NCBI GenBank assembly: GCA_019247495.1
Contig: JAFAOU010000135.1
Coordinates: 1 to 42,477, forward strand
Length of the DNA: 42,477 nt
Direction: 5' to 3'
From: Acidobacteriota bacterium
Lineage (GTDB): Bacteria > Acidobacteriota > Thermoanaerobaculia > Gp7-AA8
Shown one piece after another: positions 40,614 through 42,477 of the stretch (positions are counted from its first letter, which is position 1; each line of letters opens with the position of its first letter). The position numbers were made by a program, and so were the translations under genes. The notes beneath the pieces were generated by a model. That model worked only from the letters and a program-made list of their open reading frames with translations. It was not told where the DNA came from and made no database searches.

Positions 40614-40684
40614 GCAGGGACGAGGGATCAGGGGTGAGGGTTGTAAATCCCCTCGCCCCCTGGTCCCTCGCCCCTTATCCCTGC
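40614..40684. repeat. Hairpin repeat, family 4 (7-nt unit), inside the tRNA cluster
   Basis: The arms 40614-40640 and 40649-40684 pair well apart from a 7-base extra segment in the longer arm, the size of one repeat unit. Units are gggacga, gggatca, ggggtga. It lies between tRNA-Gly and tRNA-Tyr. Confidence 0.85.
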
Positions 40685-40689
40685 CGTAT

Positions 40690-40777
40690 TGGTGGAGAGA
40701 GGAGGGTTCGAACCTCCGTAGGTCATTAGACCGGCAGATTTACAGTCTGCTGCTTTTAACCACTCAGCCATCTCTCC
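40690..40777 (-). tRNA. tRNA-Tyr (anticodon GTA)
   Basis: Minus strand, 88 bases with a long variable arm, as in class II tRNAs, and encoded CCA. Acceptor GGAGAGA with TCTCTCC; anticodon loop CTGTAAA. Confidence 0.95.
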
Positions 40778-40793
40778 GTGATTCGACTGCCGC

Positions 40794-40869
40794 TGGAGCT
40801 GGCGATGGGACTCGAACCCGCGACCTGCTGATTACAAATCAGCTGCTCTACCAACTGAGCTACGCCAGC
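40794..40869 (-). tRNA. tRNA-Thr (anticodon TGT)
   Basis: Minus strand, 76 bases with encoded CCA. Acceptor GCTGGCG with CGCCAGC; anticodon loop TTTGTAA. First RNA of the cluster, next to the promoter at about 40960. Confidence 0.95.
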
Positions 40870-40958
40870 GACAAACCGCTAGATTTCAAAGACACAAACA
40901 GCCATTCGACGCTAAGCAAAGGGTAGAAGCTCAGACGGCGGAGGCCGAGGAACCGTGG

Positions 40959-40987
40959 GTTATAGCAGAGGGCCAAACGGGACGCAA
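40959..40987 (-). promoter_or_regulatory. Minus-strand sigma-70-type promoter for the tRNA/ribosomal operon
   Basis: Reading the minus strand: TTGCGT (40987-40982), 17 bases, TATAAC (40964-40959). This is a good match with ideal spacing, about 90 bases before tRNA-Thr(TGT). Confidence 0.65.
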
Positions 40988-41011
40988 GTGGGGGTTATTT
41001 CGCGTGCTGGC

Positions 41012-41017
41012 TATACT
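41012..41017 (+). promoter_or_regulatory. Possible -10 box of the YfhO-like gene
   Basis: TATACT lies ten bases before the ATG at 41027. No convincing -35 box and no ribosome site, so the message may start at or a few bases before the ATG. Confidence 0.4.
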
Positions 41018-41026
41018 CCCGGCCTC

Positions 41027-42477
41027 ATGCTCAGCCCGCGCGCGAGGGACGGTCTCACAGTGGCCGCGCTGCTGGGTCTGGTCACCTTCTTCTTCCTCGA
41101 CATCCTGCTCGCCGGGCTCAACCTGTACACGCGCGACATCCCCCTCGTGTACTACCCGGAGCGTGCCGTGCTGCGGACGATCCTCCGCGCCGGAGCGCTC
41201 CCGCTCTGGAATCACTTTGCCTCCGGCGGTCAGCCGCTTGCCGCAAATCCCGGCTACGAAGCGTTTTATCCGCCGCAGTGGCTTCTCGCGCTCGGCCCGC
41301 TTCGCGACATGTTCCATCTGGAGATCGTCCTCCACTACCTCATCGCTGCGTTGGGGATGTATCTCTTCGGCCGCTCTCTCGGGCTCAGCCGCACTGCGTC
41401 CGCCTATGGCGGCTTCGCGTGGGCGCTCGGGGGACTGATGCTCGCCCTCTCCAATCTTCTGCCGTTCCTATTCTCCGCGGCCTGGCTGCCGTGGGTGGCC
41501 TTTACGTTTCGCCGCTATTTGATGGATGCGGGCATTCGGCGGTTGGCGGTCGTCGCCCTCCCGCTGGCCATGATTTTTCTGGCCGCGGACGTCTCGATGA
41601 TGATGCAGACGTGCGCATTGCTCGCTGCCTACGCCATCGATCACGCCCGCCGCACGGGCGCATGGCGAAGCGCTCTGACCGGCTGTGTCATCGCGGGCCT
41701 CCTCGCCGCCGCCATCGCTGCGGTCCAGCTCATCCCTGCACTCGATTTCCAGCGCGATTCCGGGCGCGCGGCCCCGCTCACTCTCGCGGTGGCTACGCAC
41801 TGGTCGATGCCGCCCGTCCGCCTCGCGGAGTTGATCTGGCCTGCCGCGTTCGGATCGGCCACCCCCGACGCGATTTTGTCGTGGGGCTCCAGCCGTCTCT
41901 ACGCGGACGAAGGAATCCCGTTCTACTTCAGCATCTATCCCGGAATCGTTTCCGTGTTGCTGATCGCAGCCGGATTCGTCCGGCGCGTGCGAGGCGCGGG
42001 GCATACGGCGCTGGTTGCCAGCGTGTCGTTCGTCATGGCGATGGGCAAGTACGGCCCGCTCTTTCCGCTGTTCTATCGATTAGGGATGCATTCGCTGCGC
42101 TATCCCGAAAAATTCGCCGTGGCCGGCATCTTCGCGTTGTCGGCATTCGCCATGACCAGCGCCGATGCCGTTCTGCGGGATGCGATCCTGCGCCGCGCCG
42201 CATTTCGCATCGGCCTGGTGATCTCGGCGGTCACGCTCCCGATCATCGTCGTGACCTCAGACGAACGTTTCGCGCGCCTTTGGCGGCTGCCGTCGATCGA
42301 TCCCTATCTCGCCAATCGTTTTCGGCTCGGAATGCTGATGACGCTCGTCTTCACCATCATCGCGGCGACGATCTTTGCCGCCGGCCGGCTCGCGCCGCGG
42401 TTGCGCCTTCTCCTCCTCGCCGCCACCGCGATCGTCGACCTCGGACTGCGCGTCACGTCCACCATGCCTCGCACCAC
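41027..42477 (+). CDS. YfhO-like multi-spanning membrane protein (partial, runs off the window)
   Basis: At least 483 residues, open to the window end. An N-terminal membrane helix (LLGLVTFFFLDILLAGLNLY) is followed by an extracytoplasmic loop with the family line SGGQPLAANPGYEAFYPPQW. Many further hydrophobic segments alternate with short loops; a second conserved block reads YRLGMHSLRYPEKFAV. This resembles YfhO-type proteins, which are linked to glycosylation of cell-wall polymers in firmicutes; the role here is inferred. ATG at 41027 has no ribosome site. Divergent from the tRNA operon. Confidence 0.7.
   Translation, partial: MLSPRARDGLTVAALLGLVTFFFLDILLAGLNLYTRDIPLVYYPERAVLRTILRAGALPLWNHFASGGQPLAANPGYEAFYPPQWLLALGPLRDMFHLEIVLHYLIAALGMYLFGRSLGLSRTASAYGGFAWALGGLMLALSNLLPFLFSAAWLPWVAFTFRRYLMDAGIRRLAVVALPLAMIFLAADVSMMMQTCALLAAYAIDHARRTGAWRSALTGCVIAGLLAAAIAAVQLIPALDFQRDSGRAAPLTLAVATHWSMPPVRLAELIWPAAFGSATPDAILSWGSSRLYADEGIPFYFSIYPGIVSVLLIAAGFVRRVRGAGHTALVASVSFVMAMGKYGPLFPLFYRLGMHSLRYPEKFAVAGIFALSAFAMTSADAVLRDAILRRAAFRIGLVISAVTLPIIVVTSDERFARLWRLPSIDPYLANRFRLGMLMTLVFTIIAATIFAAGRLAPRLRLLLLAATAIVDLGLRVTSTMPRT

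Overview
The window looks like a chromosomal segment of a GC-rich, Gram-negative-type bacterium, most probably an acidobacterium or close relative. The main clue is a secreted protein with the VWFA-related domain that is typical of Acidobacteriota (12351-14000). Supporting clues are Sec and lipoprotein signal peptides and intergenic spaces full of hairpin repeats. The phylum assignment is an inference; no 16S gene is present.

Region 1 (1-19.5 kb) is a loose collection of small, mostly single-gene units: the end of a CstA-like carbon-starvation permease, glutamyl-Q tRNA(Asp) synthetase, MscL, a lipoprotein MsrA, five VOC (glyoxalase-fold) proteins, four SnoaL/NTF2-fold proteins, DinB, DUF1801, a GNAT acetyltransferase, small membrane proteins and several secreted proteins of unknown function. 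A leaderless DUF2975/XRE regulator pair has a readable promoter and operator. A 94-bp attC-like site lies between two of the small genes (18373-18466).

Region 2 (19.5-27.6 kb) is accessory. It holds a 21-bp minisatellite, an operon of two related helical proteins, a DUF4145 protein, a frameshifted REP-associated transposase (RAYT) with matching REP palindromes, a NACHT NTPase (a candidate anti-phage protein), a decayed gene flanked by direct repeats, and a lipoprotein alpha/beta hydrolase.

Region 3 (27.8-40.9 kb, minus strand) is the conserved transcription/translation locus: tRNA-Thr(TGT), Tyr, Gly, Thr(GGT), rpmG, tRNA-Trp, secE, nusG, rplK, rplA, rplJ, rplL, rpoB, a small Cys-rich ORF, and rpoC. 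The tuf gene that often follows tRNA-Thr(GGT) is absent. RpoB carries an extra four-knuckle cysteine insertion. A YfhO-like membrane protein begins divergently at 41027 and runs off the end.

The most striking non-gene signal is a set of at least five unrelated long hairpins. Each is built from short tandem units of about 7, 8 or 9 nt. They lie between genes, at gene ends, and inside the ribosomal-protein and tRNA operons.
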